Shown piece after piece: positions 1-7,678 of a stretch of DNA of 64,000 nucleotides. Both the position numbers and the translations under genes were made by a program. The DNA is from Parvibaculum sp. (GTDB lineage: Bacteria; Pseudomonadota; Alphaproteobacteria; Parvibaculales; Parvibaculaceae), in the NCBI RefSeq assembly GCF_019635935.1, contig NZ_JAHBYN010000001.1, forward strand, positions 2,757,532 to 2,821,531. The letters are read 5' to 3'. How positions within the stretch are numbered: the first letter of the stretch is position 1; every line of letters begins with the position of its first letter. The notes below the pieces were generated by a model. It ran no database searches, was not told where the DNA came from, and was given only the letters and a program-made list of their open reading frames with translations.

Positions 1-293
1 TGCGCGCCGCCGGCATCCGCGCCGAAATGTATCTCGGCGGCTCGGGCATGAAGGCGCAGATGAAATATGCCGACAAGCGCGGCGCTCCCGTTGCCGTCAT
101 CGAGGGCGAGGACGAGCGCGCCAAGGGCGAGATCACGCTGAAGGACCTGATCCTCGGCGCCGAAATGTCGAAGGAAATCGCCGACAACACCGCCTGGCGC
201 GAAGGCCAGCCGGCGCAGGTCGCCGTGCCGCGCGCCCGGCTGGTGGAAGAGGTGAAGGCCATTCTCGCCCGGCATGGACTCCATCGCGGCTGA
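1..293 (+). CDS. hisS: Histidine--tRNA ligase, C-terminal fragment (5' truncated by window)
   Basis: The reading frame is open from base 3, so the gene begins before the window. The visible ~96 residues match the anticodon-binding domain at the end of class II histidyl-tRNA synthetases: an [12 protein letters not shown] start, [16 protein letters not shown] [13 protein letters not shown], and the closing segment [16 protein letters not shown]. The enzyme charges tRNA-His in the cytoplasm; catalytic motifs 1-3 lie outside the window. It is followed 91 bp later by hisZ, itself a HisS paralogue, an arrangement common in Alphaproteobacteria. Identification rests on family recall of the C-terminal domain only. 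Confidence 0.88.
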   Translation, partial: RAAGIRAEMYLGGSGMKAQMKYADKRGAPVAVIEGEDERAKGEITLKDLILGAEMSKEIADNTAWREGQPAQVAVPRARLVEEVKAILARHGLHRG

Positions 294-384
294 GCCGCCT
301 CCGAAATCCCGCTTCCCGATATTTACCATTTTCATGCTAGACAGGGGCGCGCCGGAAACGGCGGAGGCCCGAAAGGTTATTCAG

Positions 385-1560
385 ATGTCGACGTCGATTG
401 CAGCCGAGAAAGGCGAAGCCTTGCGCGCCCGCGAGGCGCTGGGCCTTGCCGTGCGCGGCGGTTTCGAGCGCGCAGGCTATGCGCCTGTTGCCGCGCCGGT
501 TCTCCAGCCCGCCGATATATTCCTCGACATGTCGGGCGAGGACATCCGTCGCCGCATGTATGTCTTCGCCGATCCGGGCGGCAACGAGCTTTGCCTGCGC
601 CCCGAACTGACGATCCCGGTCTGCCGTCTCTATCTCGAAAGCGAGGGCGGGCCGCAGCGGCTCTGTTCGCTGGGCGCGGCCTATCGTTACCAGAAGCGCG
701 GCTCGGCAAAACTCACCGAGTTCACGCAGGCCGGCGTCGAATGTCTGGGGACGGAAGATGCCGAAGGCGCCGATGCCGAAGTGGTCGCGCTGGCGGCCCG
801 CGCGCTGGCCGAGGCGGGCCTGAAGGATTACGCGATTGAAACCGGCGACCTCGCGCTTTTCGATGCGCTGGTCGATGCGCTCGACTTGCCGCCGGGCTGG
901 CGGGCGCGGCTGAAGCGCCACTTCTGGCGGCCCGACTATTTTCGCGCGTTGCTTGAGCAGCTCGCGGCGGGCGGCGTGAAAGACGAAACCGGCGACCGCG
1001 CCGCGCTGATCTCGGCCATTGCCGGTCTCGACGAGGAAAGCGCGCGAAACGTCATCGAGGATGTGCTGAAACTCGCCGGCATTGCGCCGGTCGGCGGCCG
1101 CACGGTGGGCGAGGTTGCCGAACGCCTGCTCGAACAGGCCGAACTCGCGGCCAGCAGCGTGCCCCGCGAGGCCGCGAAACTGATTTCGGATTTCCTCGCC
1201 GTTTCGGGCACGCCCGCCGACAGCATCGCCCGCATCGCGAAGCTGACAAAATCCGCCGGCGTTTCGCTCGACGCGGCCATTGCGCGCTTCGAGCGCCGTC
1301 TTGACCTGATCGGCAAGGCCGGGCTCGATTTGTCGCGCGCGCATTTCTCGGCCGGCTTCGGCCGCAACATGGCCTACTACACCGGCTTCGTGTTCGAGTT
1401 CCGCGTCGCCGCGCTCGGCGAAGACGCGATGATCTGCGGCGGCGGGCGCTACGACCGGCTGCTCGCGGCGCTGGGCGCCAAAGCGCCGGTGCCGGCGGTC
1501 GGCTGCGCGGTCGGCATCGAACGCCTGCTGATGGCCCTCAACCGGGAGGCGGGCAAATGA
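385..1560 (+). CDS. hisZ: ATP phosphoribosyltransferase regulatory subunit HisZ
   Basis: A 391-aa catalytically inactive HisRS paralogue that, as known for the family, joins HisG to form the first enzyme of histidine biosynthesis. Visible HisRS-like class II features are [19 protein letters not shown] and [23 protein letters not shown], then [10 protein letters not shown] and [10 protein letters not shown] near the end. There is no anticodon-binding domain, which separates it from HisS. I chose the ATG at 385, preceded by GAAAGG, over an in-frame ATG at 274 that would overlap hisS and add 37 non-conserved residues. Its stop overlaps the hisG start by 4 bp (ATGA), implying translational coupling. 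Confidence 0.9.
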   Translation: MSTSIAAEKGEALRAREALGLAVRGGFERAGYAPVAAPVLQPADIFLDMSGEDIRRRMYVFADPGGNELCLRPELTIPVCRLYLESEGGPQRLCSLGAAYRYQKRGSAKLTEFTQAGVECLGTEDAEGADAEVVALAARALAEAGLKDYAIETGDLALFDALVDALDLPPGWRARLKRHFWRPDYFRALLEQLAAGGVKDETGDRAALISAIAGLDEESARNVIEDVLKLAGIAPVGGRTVGEVAERLLEQAELAASSVPREAAKLISDFLAVSGTPADSIARIAKLTKSAGVSLDAAIARFERRLDLIGKAGLDLSRAHFSAGFGRNMAYYTGFVFEFRVAALGEDAMICGGGRYDRLLAALGAKAPVPAVGCAVGIERLLMALNREAGK

Positions 1561-2534
1561 GCGGCAAACTGACGATCGGCCTGCCCTCCAAGGGCCGCCT
1601 TCAGGAAAACGCCAGCGCCTTTTTCGCCCGTGCCGGGCTGAAGGTGCGCCAGGATGGCGGCCGCGGCTATACCGGCCGGCTCGACGGCGTCGCCAATGTC
1701 GAGATTGCGTTCCTGTCGGCCTCTGAAATCGCCGGACAGTTGGAGCAAGGCCTCATTCACCTGGGGCTGACCGGCGAAGACCTGATCCGCGAAAAACTTT
1801 CATCGCCCGAGCGCGATGTCGAATTGCTGTTGCCCTTGGGCTTCGGTCACGCCGATGTCGTGGTCGCCGTGCCGCAAAGCTGGATCGACGTCGCCACCAT
1901 GGCCGATCTCGACGATGTGGCGCTGGCCTTTCACACGCGGCGCGGACGGCGGCTGCGCGTCGCGACGAAATATTTCAACCTGACGCGCAACTTCTTCGCC
2001 GAACACGGGCTGACCGACTATCGCATCGTCGAAAGCCTCGGCGCGACCGAGGGCGCGCCGGCGGCCGGTACCGCCGAAGTGATCGTCGACATCACCTCGA
2101 CCGGCGCGACGCTGACGGCCAACAATCTGAAAGTGCTGGACGACGGCACGATATTGAAAAGCCAGGCCAATCTTGTCGCTGCGCTCGGCGCCGACTGGAG
2201 CGATGCGGCGCTCGCCGCGGCCGGCGAAATCCTCGACCGCGTCTCGGCGCAGGCCCGCGCCGCGAAGACCGTCGAGGTGCGCTTTGCCGGCGGCAACGAC
2301 GACGCGAAACTGCTGGCCGAACTCGAAAAGCGCTTCGGCGCCAGCGTGCCTTTCGGCGCGGGCGCGGCGCCGGTGCGCATCGTCCACGGTCCCGAAGACC
2401 GGCTCTACGATCTCGTCGCCTTCCTGAATGCGAAGGGCCGCGAAACCGTCACTGCCGCCCGCGCCGATTATGTGTTCGAGGCGAAAAACCCGCTGCGCGA
2501 GCGGCTGCTCGAGCGTCTGAAATCCCGGAGCTGA
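1557..2534 (+). CDS. hisG: ATP phosphoribosyltransferase HisG (325 aa)
   Basis: Catalyses ATP + PRPP to phosphoribosyl-ATP, the committed step of histidine synthesis. The N-terminus [12 protein letters not shown] and the PRPP-binding region [18 protein letters not shown] are typical of the catalytic lobes. The start is the ATG inside the ATGA overlap with hisZ. Short-form HisG proteins that work with HisZ are usually about 200-230 aa; this one is 325 aa with roughly 100 extra C-terminal residues (from about residue 225), so it resembles the long form in length while sitting next to hisZ. Some alphaproteobacterial HisG proteins are known to have this length. Confidence 0.92.
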   Translation: MSGKLTIGLPSKGRLQENASAFFARAGLKVRQDGGRGYTGRLDGVANVEIAFLSASEIAGQLEQGLIHLGLTGEDLIREKLSSPERDVELLLPLGFGHADVVVAVPQSWIDVATMADLDDVALAFHTRRGRRLRVATKYFNLTRNFFAEHGLTDYRIVESLGATEGAPAAGTAEVIVDITSTGATLTANNLKVLDDGTILKSQANLVAALGADWSDAALAAAGEILDRVSAQARAAKTVEVRFAGGNDDAKLLAELEKRFGASVPFGAGAAPVRIVHGPEDRLYDLVAFLNAKGRETVTAARADYVFEAKNPLRERLLERLKSRS

Positions 2535-2539
2535 CATAA

Positions 2540-3289
2540 ATGACGCCCATGCTTGCCGCCGTCACCGCCCTTGTGGTCCTTGTGACGGCGACACTATCGG
2601 GCATTTTCGGCATGGCGGGCGGCATGGTGCTGATGGCGTTTCTCGTCATCGCCTTCCCGGTTGGCGCCGCGATGATGCTGCATGGCGTGACGCAGGCGGT
2701 GTCGAACGGCTACCGCGCCGTCATCAACCGCCGCGACATCGTCTGGCCGATCGTCGCCACCAACATGGTGGGCGCCGCCGCGGCGCTGGCGCTCTTCTTG
2801 TTGGTCAGCTTCGTGCCCGACGAGGCGACGGTGCTGCTGGTGCTGGGCGCGATCCCCTTCGTCGCCTTCGCGATCCCGGCAAGCTGGGGCCTCGACGTGA
2901 CCAAGCGCATGGTTTCGGTCGCGAGCGGCTTCGTCGTCACCGCGCTGACGCTGACGGCGGGTGTCGCCGGTCCGATCCTCGATGTGTTCTTCGTGCGCAG
3001 TCCGCTGACGCGCCACCAGATCGTCGCCACCAAGGCGGTCACGCAGACCTTGCAGCATCTGACCAAGCTGCTCTATTTCGGCGCGCTGGCCGCGCATCTG
3101 CTGCCCGAGGCAGGACTTGCATGGTGGGTTTACGTCATGGTCGCGCCGCTCGCCATGCTCGGCACGACGCTTGGCAAGATGGCGCTCGACCGCATGAATG
3201 ACGGCCAGTTCAAAAGCTGGAGCCGCTACATCCTCTTCGTCCTCGGCGCCATATTGATTACGCGCGGGCTCGTGCTGCTACTCGACTGA
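2540..3289 (+). CDS. TSUP family permease (TauE/SafE-like)
   Basis: A 249-aa inner-membrane protein with about eight hydrophobic segments, beginning with a glycine-rich first helix (LSGIFGMAGGMVLMAFLV) and containing the second half-repeat ASGFVVTALTLTAGVAGP. The TSUP family is generally associated with export or uptake of sulfite, sulfonates or other organic anions. The exact substrate cannot be read here. The start ATG has the Shine-Dalgarno CCCGGAG inside the end of hisG, 5 bp upstream of this gene, so it may be co-transcribed with hisZG. The 3' end overlaps the convergent SDR gene by 12 bp. Confidence 0.8.
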   Translation: MTPMLAAVTALVVLVTATLSGIFGMAGGMVLMAFLVIAFPVGAAMMLHGVTQAVSNGYRAVINRRDIVWPIVATNMVGAAAALALFLLVSFVPDEATVLLVLGAIPFVAFAIPASWGLDVTKRMVSVASGFVVTALTLTAGVAGPILDVFFVRSPLTRHQIVATKAVTQTLQHLTKLLYFGALAAHLLPEAGLAWWVYVMVAPLAMLGTTLGKMALDRMNDGQFKSWSRYILFVLGAILITRGLVLLLD

Positions 3290-4087
3290 AAACCCTTTGC
3301 GCGCGATGAATTTGAGGCGGCCTTTCTCGCCGATCTTCTCCATCGTCGGCAGCAGCGGACGGATCATCCACGGAAACGCGCCGAAGAAGCGCGCGAGAAT
3401 GCTGGCGCTCCACGGCACATAGATTTCGAGCTTTCCGCTGTCGATGGCCTTGAGCGTCGCAGCCGCCACATCTTCCGGTGTCATCACCTTGTCGATGAAG
3501 TTGAGCACCGATCCCCCATGCAGTGCCTCGTGATGCAGCATCGGCGTGTCGACGGCGGCCGGATAAACGCCCGACACCTTGACGCCATGCGCGGCCATTT
3601 CCTGATGGAAACCGGCAAGGAAACCGCGCAAGCCGAATTTCGACGCCGAATAAATGGCGCTGTCTTTCAGCGAAATAATGCCGCCAAGCGAAACGGTGGC
3701 GACCATCGCGCCCTTGCCCCGCGCGATCATTTGCGGCGCCACGGCGCGCATCAGCCGCACCGGCGCGCGCAGGTTGATTTCGAGATGGCGGTCGAGAACC
3801 TCCTGGTCGAGATCGGCGACCGCCCCCGGAATGCCGATGCCGGCATTGTTGATGAGCACATCGAGATCGGCGTGATCGCGCATGATCGCCGTGCAAAGCC
3901 GCTCCACATCCTCGCGCGAGGAAAGATCGCAGGCGAGCTTCTCGGGCGGCGTCTTCAGCCCCGCCGCCACCGCGTCGAGAAGCCCTGCCTCGCGGTCGAC
4001 AAGCACCAGCCGCCAGCCGCGCGCATCGAGTGCGCGCGCAATCGCCGCGCCGATGCCGCCGCCCGCCCCGGTGACGAGGGCTTTCAC
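3278..4087 (-). CDS. Short-chain dehydrogenase/reductase
   Basis: A 269-aa classical SDR: NAD(P)-binding TGAGGGIG (residues 6-13), NNAG at 80-83, catalytic Ser133, Tyr146 and Lys150 (YSASK). An N-terminal D31 after VLVD suggests NAD(H) preference, which is inference. The start is GTG at 4087 within a GTGA overlap with the upstream monooxygenase stop, so the pair is translationally coupled. A longer open frame continues upstream, but it is only the antisense-like extension through the monooxygenase gene. A paired SDR and flavin monooxygenase suggests alcohol-to-ketone and then ketone oxygenation, but the substrate is unknown. Confidence 0.85.
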   Translation of the reverse strand: MKALVTGAGGGIGAAIARALDARGWRLVLVDREAGLLDAVAAGLKTPPEKLACDLSSREDVERLCTAIMRDHADLDVLINNAGIGIPGAVADLDQEVLDRHLEINLRAPVRLMRAVAPQMIARGKGAMVATVSLGGIISLKDSAIYSASKFGLRGFLAGFHQEMAAHGVKVSGVYPAAVDTPMLHHEALHGGSVLNFIDKVMTPEDVAAATLKAIDSGKLEIYVPWSASILARFFGAFPWMIRPLLPTMEKIGEKGRLKFIARKGFSVE

Positions 4088-5427
4088 GCGGCCGCCCGTT
4101 TGTCGCCAACGCGCAACGCGTCGAAGCAGCCGTCTTCCAGCGCCGGCCAGCCGAAGCGCTTGCGGATGCGCGTCATTTGCTTCCTGTAGGCGTCGATCTC
4201 GACATAGGTGGCGTGCCGGTCGGAGCCGACGAATTTGATACCGCCCGAAAGGTCCGGCCGGTCGGTGGCGATCAGCTTGTCGAGCGCCGCGTCGCCCTTC
4301 GCGCGTGCCATGATGGTGCGCACGATCAGGTCGGCCATTTCGTCGAACAGCTTGTAGGCGCCGCCATTGGTTTCCATGAAGCCGAGGCCGTAAAGCGTCG
4401 GCTGCGTGCGGCTGAAAAGATTCATGTAGAGATCGGGCTTGCCGCCCTTCCACGAGAAAAGCGCCGGATCGACATAGGGCACTTTCCAAGTGTAGCCGGT
4501 GGCGCAGATGATGAGATCGATCTCCTCCGACGACCCGTCCTTGAAATGAACGGTCTTGCCCTCGAACCGCGCCACGTCGCGCTTCGCCGCGATGTCGCCA
4601 TGGCCGAGATAGTGCAGCAATTGCGTGTTGAGGATCGGATGTGTTTCGAAAAGCCGGTGGTCGGGCTTCTGCAAGCCGAGCCGCGTCAGGTCGCCATTGA
4701 GGACACGCAGAATGGCGCCCAGGACGCGCTGCGCCAGCCACATCGGCAGATGCGGCCCGCCATTCGCGACGACATCGGCCGGAACGCCGAAGAGATGCTT
4801 CGGCACGAAATGATAGCCGCGGCGCAAGCTGATGAAAGCCTTGTCGGCGGCCTTGGCCGCGTCGCAGGCAATGTCGCAGCCGGAGTTCCCCGCGCCGATG
4901 ATGAGCACGCGCTTGCCCTTGAATTCATCCATCGACTTGTAGGTGACGGCGTGGCGCATCTCGCCGGTGAATTCGCCCGGATAATCCGGCATCGAAGGAT
5001 GCCAGTTGGTGCCGTTGGCGCAGACGAGCGAACCGTAACGCTTCGTCTCGCCGCTCGACAGCGTCACCTGCCAGCTTCCGTCGGGCTGCAATTCGGTGCG
5101 CTCCACCGCCACGCCGAAACGAATATGTTCCCGCAATCCGTAAGCGTCGGCGAAGTCGCGCATATAGCTGTGGATCTGTTTGCCCGACGGATAGTCGGGA
5201 TAGGCGTCCGGCATCGGGAAGTCGTGGTAATGCGATTGCGTCTTCGACGAAATGAAATGCGCCGAGTCGTAGACCGGCGATCCGGGATTGGTCCGGTCCC
5301 AAAGCCCGCCGACATCCGAATGCCGTTCATAGACGTCGAAAGGCACGCCGTGGCGCAGCAGCGCCCGCGCCAGGCTCAGTCCCGCCGGCCCGCCGCCGAC
5401 GACGCACACCCTTGCCGTTTCGCTCAT
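4084..5427 (-). CDS. Flavin-containing monooxygenase (FMO/BVMO-type)
   Basis: A 447-aa FAD- and NADPH-dependent monooxygenase. FAD-binding GGGPAG is at residues 11-16, the FMO fingerprint FTGEMRHAVTY (FxGxxxHxxxY) at about 153-163, and the NADPH-binding GAGNSG at 178-183; ATGY follows near residue 310. Length is normal for bacterial FMOs. The Tyr ending of the fingerprint is closer to N- or S-oxidising FMOs than to the Trp of classical Baeyer-Villiger enzymes, but activity cannot be assigned. GGGAG lies before the ATG. It forms an operon with the SDR and is divergent from a TetR gene, its probable regulator. Confidence 0.87.
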   Translation of the reverse strand: MSETARVCVVGGGPAGLSLARALLRHGVPFDVYERHSDVGGLWDRTNPGSPVYDSAHFISSKTQSHYHDFPMPDAYPDYPSGKQIHSYMRDFADAYGLREHIRFGVAVERTELQPDGSWQVTLSSGETKRYGSLVCANGTNWHPSMPDYPGEFTGEMRHAVTYKSMDEFKGKRVLIIGAGNSGCDIACDAAKAADKAFISLRRGYHFVPKHLFGVPADVVANGGPHLPMWLAQRVLGAILRVLNGDLTRLGLQKPDHRLFETHPILNTQLLHYLGHGDIAAKRDVARFEGKTVHFKDGSSEEIDLIICATGYTWKVPYVDPALFSWKGGKPDLYMNLFSRTQPTLYGLGFMETNGGAYKLFDEMADLIVRTIMARAKGDAALDKLIATDRPDLSGGIKFVGSDRHATYVEIDAYRKQMTRIRKRFGWPALEDGCFDALRVGDKRAAA

Positions 5428-5455
5428 CGCCGTGCTCCCGAAAAAAGTGAATAAT

Positions 5456-5491
5456 CCTCATATTTGTGATAAGTGATAAACCCTCATATTT
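5456..5491. promoter_or_regulatory. Candidate TetR operator with direct repeats, FMO/TetR divergent promoter
   Basis: The AT-rich spacer between the two divergent genes contains the decamer CCTCATATTT twice (5456-5465 and 5482-5491, start-to-start 26 bp). Between them is an exact tandem heptamer GTGATAAGTGATAA (5466-5479). Such repeats in an 87-bp divergent intergenic region are good candidates for regulator binding or overlapping promoters. The function is inferred from position only. Confidence 0.45.
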
Positions 5492-5514
5492 TTCCGCGCA
5501 AGCGAAAAGATGAA

Positions 5515-6147
5515 ATGGAAGCCCCAATGAGCGATGCCGCCGCCGCGCGCCGCAAACCGACCCAGGCCCGGGCGCTGGCGCGCGTCGAGCGGATTCTGGC
5601 CGCCGCCAGCGAGCTGATCGCCGAAACGGGCAGCGACGCGGTGAAGATGACCGAGGTCGCCGAGCGTGCGGGCGTGCCCATCGGCTCTCTCTATCAGTAT
5701 TTCCCCGACAAGGCGGCGATCCTGCAAACGCTGGCCGAACGCTTCGCTGAACGCGTCCGCGCCGGCATCGCCGAAAGTCTCGCGGGCGTTGCCACGCGCG
5801 ACGATGCGCTGGCCCGCGTGGACCGGCTGCTTGAGGATTATTACGCGCTGTTCCTGACCGAGCCCGTGGTGCGCGACATCTGGTCGGGCACGCAATCCGA
5901 CAAGAAGCTGCAGGAACTCGACATCACCGACAGCCGCGCCAATGCCCGCGTCGTCGCCGATGCGCTGAAACATCTGGTGCCGCGCAAGGAGCGCGCGCGT
6001 TTCGAAACCGTCTGTTTCCTGACGATGCAATTGACCGGCGCCGCCGTCCGCCTCGCGATCGCGGTCGACCGCAAGGAGGGCGACAGGCTGATGGCCGAAT
6101 ATCGCCGCATGTTGCGCGACGAAGTTGGCGGGTTTCTGGCTCTCTAA
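5515..6147 (+). CDS. TetR/AcrR family transcriptional regulator
   Basis: About 210 aa. The N-terminal helix-turn-helix (ERILAAASELIAETGSDAVKMTEVAERAGVPIGSLYQYF) is clear; the rest is a ligand-binding domain with a QLTGAAVRLAI helix. Two ATG codons (5515 and 5527) are plausible starts. An in-frame GTG at 5473 lies within the tandem GTGATAA repeat and has no ribosome-binding site, so I rejected it. It is divergent from the FMO-SDR operon and probably controls it and itself. Its stop overlaps the convergent glyA stop by 4 bp. Confidence 0.85.
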   Translation: MEAPMSDAAAARRKPTQARALARVERILAAASELIAETGSDAVKMTEVAERAGVPIGSLYQYFPDKAAILQTLAERFAERVRAGIAESLAGVATRDDALARVDRLLEDYYALFLTEPVVRDIWSGTQSDKKLQELDITDSRANARVVADALKHLVPRKERARFETVCFLTMQLTGAAVRLAIAVDRKEGDRLMAEYRRMLRDEVGGFLAL

Positions 6148-7406
6148 AGCCCCGGCACCGGAAAGCGCGATGTCAGCGTGTGCGTGCGCGCCGCAAGTTT
6201 CGTTTCGGCCGCCGCGTCGCCGCCCGCCGCAAGCGTCTCGGCGATGATCGCGGCAATCTCTTCCATTTCCGCGTGGCCCATGCCGCGCGTCGTCGGCGCC
6301 GGCGTGCCGAGCCTGACGCCCGAAGGCCGCATCGGCGGGTTGGGATCGTCGGGGATCACCTGCTTGTTGACGGTGAGCCCCACGCGGTCGAGCGCCGCTT
6401 CCGCCTTCGCCCCGTCGAGGCCGAAGCTCTGCACGGTGTCGATCACCAGCAGATGATTGTCGGTGCCGCCGGTGACGAGCTTGACCTGCCGGACGTTGAG
6501 CGCGGCGGCCAGCGCCTTGGCGTTCGCCAGAACCTGCCGCGCATAGTCCTGAAAGGCCGGCATCGCGGCCAGCCTCAGCGTCGTCGCGGTCGCCGCCACC
6601 TGGTTCATATGCGGACCGCCCTGCAAACCCGGAAACACCGAAGCGTCGATCTTTTTGGCGAACTTCTCCTTGCAGAGAATAAGCCCGCCGCGCGGCCCCC
6701 GCATCGACTTGTGCGTCGTCGTCGTCATCACGTCGAAGCCGGCATCGAGCGGATTGCGCATGACATCGGCGGCAATCAACCCGCCAATATGCGAAACGTC
6801 GGCCATCGTCAGCGCGCCGACCTCATCCGCCACACGCCGAAAATCGGCATAGTCGTAATCGCGCGGATAGGAGGAATAGCCGCAGACGACAAGCTTCGGC
6901 TTCGTCGCGCGGGCCACATCGCGCAGCGCCTCGAAGTCGATGGCGCCGGTCGAAGGATCGGTCTTGTAGCGCACGAAATTGAAGATGCGCCCCATATGGC
7001 TCACCGGCGCCCCATGCGTCAGATGCCCGCCATGCGAAAGATCCATCGCCAGAATAGTGTCGCCGGGTTCGAGCAGCCCCAGATAAACCGCCTGATTCAT
7101 CGGCGACCCCGACAGCGGCTGCACATTGGCGTGCTCGGCGCGGAACAGCGCCTTCGCCCGCTCGCGCGCGAGGTTTTCGATGCGGTCGGTGAATTCCTGC
7201 CCGCCATAATAGCGCCGGCCCGGATAGCCTTCCGAATATTTGTTGGTGAAGGCCGAGCCCAGCAGCGTCAGCACTTCGGGAAAGGCGTAGTTTTCCGACG
7301 GGATCAGTTCGAGTTCGGCGCGCTGCCGCGCCTCCTCGCCCTTCAGCGCCACGAATATATCGTTGTCGGATTGCGCCAGCCTTGTGCGTTCGGGTGAGCT
7401 TGTCAT
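6144..7406 (-). CDS. glyA: Serine hydroxymethyltransferase
   Basis: A 420-aa PLP enzyme interconverting serine and glycine with tetrahydrofolate, supplying one-carbon units for purines. Visible features: SEGYPGRRYYGG near residues 58-69, DVSHIGGL at 203-210 and the PLP lysine K233 in TTTTHKSMRGPRGG. The substrate segment reads ELIPSENYAF, diverging from the common ELIASENxVS of proteobacterial GlyA, so it may be a second or transferred copy. The start ATG at 7406 has AAGGAG 8 bp upstream. An in-frame extension to 7592 would run through the riboswitch and is not used. Expression is probably controlled by the ZTP riboswitch in the leader. Confidence 0.92.
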   Translation of the reverse strand: MTSSPERTRLAQSDNDIFVALKGEEARQRAELELIPSENYAFPEVLTLLGSAFTNKYSEGYPGRRYYGGQEFTDRIENLARERAKALFRAEHANVQPLSGSPMNQAVYLGLLEPGDTILAMDLSHGGHLTHGAPVSHMGRIFNFVRYKTDPSTGAIDFEALRDVARATKPKLVVCGYSSYPRDYDYADFRRVADEVGALTMADVSHIGGLIAADVMRNPLDAGFDVMTTTTHKSMRGPRGGLILCKEKFAKKIDASVFPGLQGGPHMNQVAATATTLRLAAMPAFQDYARQVLANAKALAAALNVRQVKLVTGGTDNHLLVIDTVQSFGLDGAKAEAALDRVGLTVNKQVIPDDPNPPMRPSGVRLGTPAPTTRGMGHAEMEEIAAIIAETLAAGGDAAAETKLAARTHTLTSRFPVPGL

Positions 7407-7427
7407 GTCGCGTCTCCTTCGAGCCTG

Positions 7428-7471
7428 AAAACAAAAACGCCCGGCCAGCATCTTGAAGTGCTGCCCAGGCG
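7428..7471 (-). terminator. Riboswitch-controlled intrinsic terminator in glyA leader
   Basis: On the minus strand, CGCCTGGGCAGCA (7471-7459) pairs with TGCTGGCCGGGCG (7450-7438) around an 8-nt loop, with one G-U pair and one mismatch, and is followed by TTTTTGTTTT. The 5' arm contains the conserved 3' segment of the ZTP aptamer, so ligand-stabilised aptamer and terminator are mutually exclusive. This is the usual transcriptional ON-switch layout for this class. Confidence 0.85.
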
Positions 7472-7538
7472 ATCGGCTGAAGACCAGTCTCCGCGCTCCC
7501 CGATGGTGACCCATCTGATATCGCCAGTCGCGCGGAGG
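7462..7538 (-). ncRNA. ZTP (pfl motif) riboswitch upstream of glyA
   Basis: Read on the minus strand, the aptamer has P1 formed by CTCCGCGC (7537-7530) with GCGCGGAG (7496-7489), the conserved GACTGGCG after the first P1 strand, and a P2 hairpin GATGG-GTCA-CCATC. The hallmark 3' domain GCCGATCGCCTGGGC follows. GGCGA after P1 can form the pseudoknot with TCGCC of that domain. These are the defining elements of the pfl RNA, which senses the purine intermediate ZTP/ZMP when 10-formyl-tetrahydrofolate is short and commonly controls glyA, purH and folD. Recognition is by motif memory, not by a covariance search. Confidence 0.93.
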
Positions 7539-7563
7539 ATATGTACGACCGGAAGTGGGGGAA

Positions 7564-7592
7564 AGACTATTCGCGCGTAGCGCGCATGACAA
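7564..7592 (-). promoter_or_regulatory. Predicted sigma-70-type promoter of glyA leader
   Basis: On the minus strand TTGTCA (7592-7587) and TAGTCT (7569-7564) are separated by 17 bp, which would start transcription about 20 bp before the riboswitch. The spacer contains the inverted repeat GCGCG-CTA-CGCGC. Only the spacing and the -35 match are good, so confidence is moderate. Confidence 0.5.
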
Positions 7593-7678
7593 GTGCTGCG
7601 CTTGGGGATTCGCGCGGGACTCCGCTCATTCGACGAAATGGGAAAGCCTAAGGAATGGAGCCGGACCCCAAGGTTAAA

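Noticed and set aside
3278..4741. A continuous 487-codon minus-strand frame suggesting an FMO-SDR fusion
   Set aside because: The upstream part is the out-of-frame reading of the monooxygenase gene. The SDR starts at GTG 4087 in a GTGA overlap.
7407..7592. N-terminal extension of glyA by 62 codons
   Set aside because: The region folds as a ZTP riboswitch and terminator, and AAGGAG precedes the ATG at 7406.
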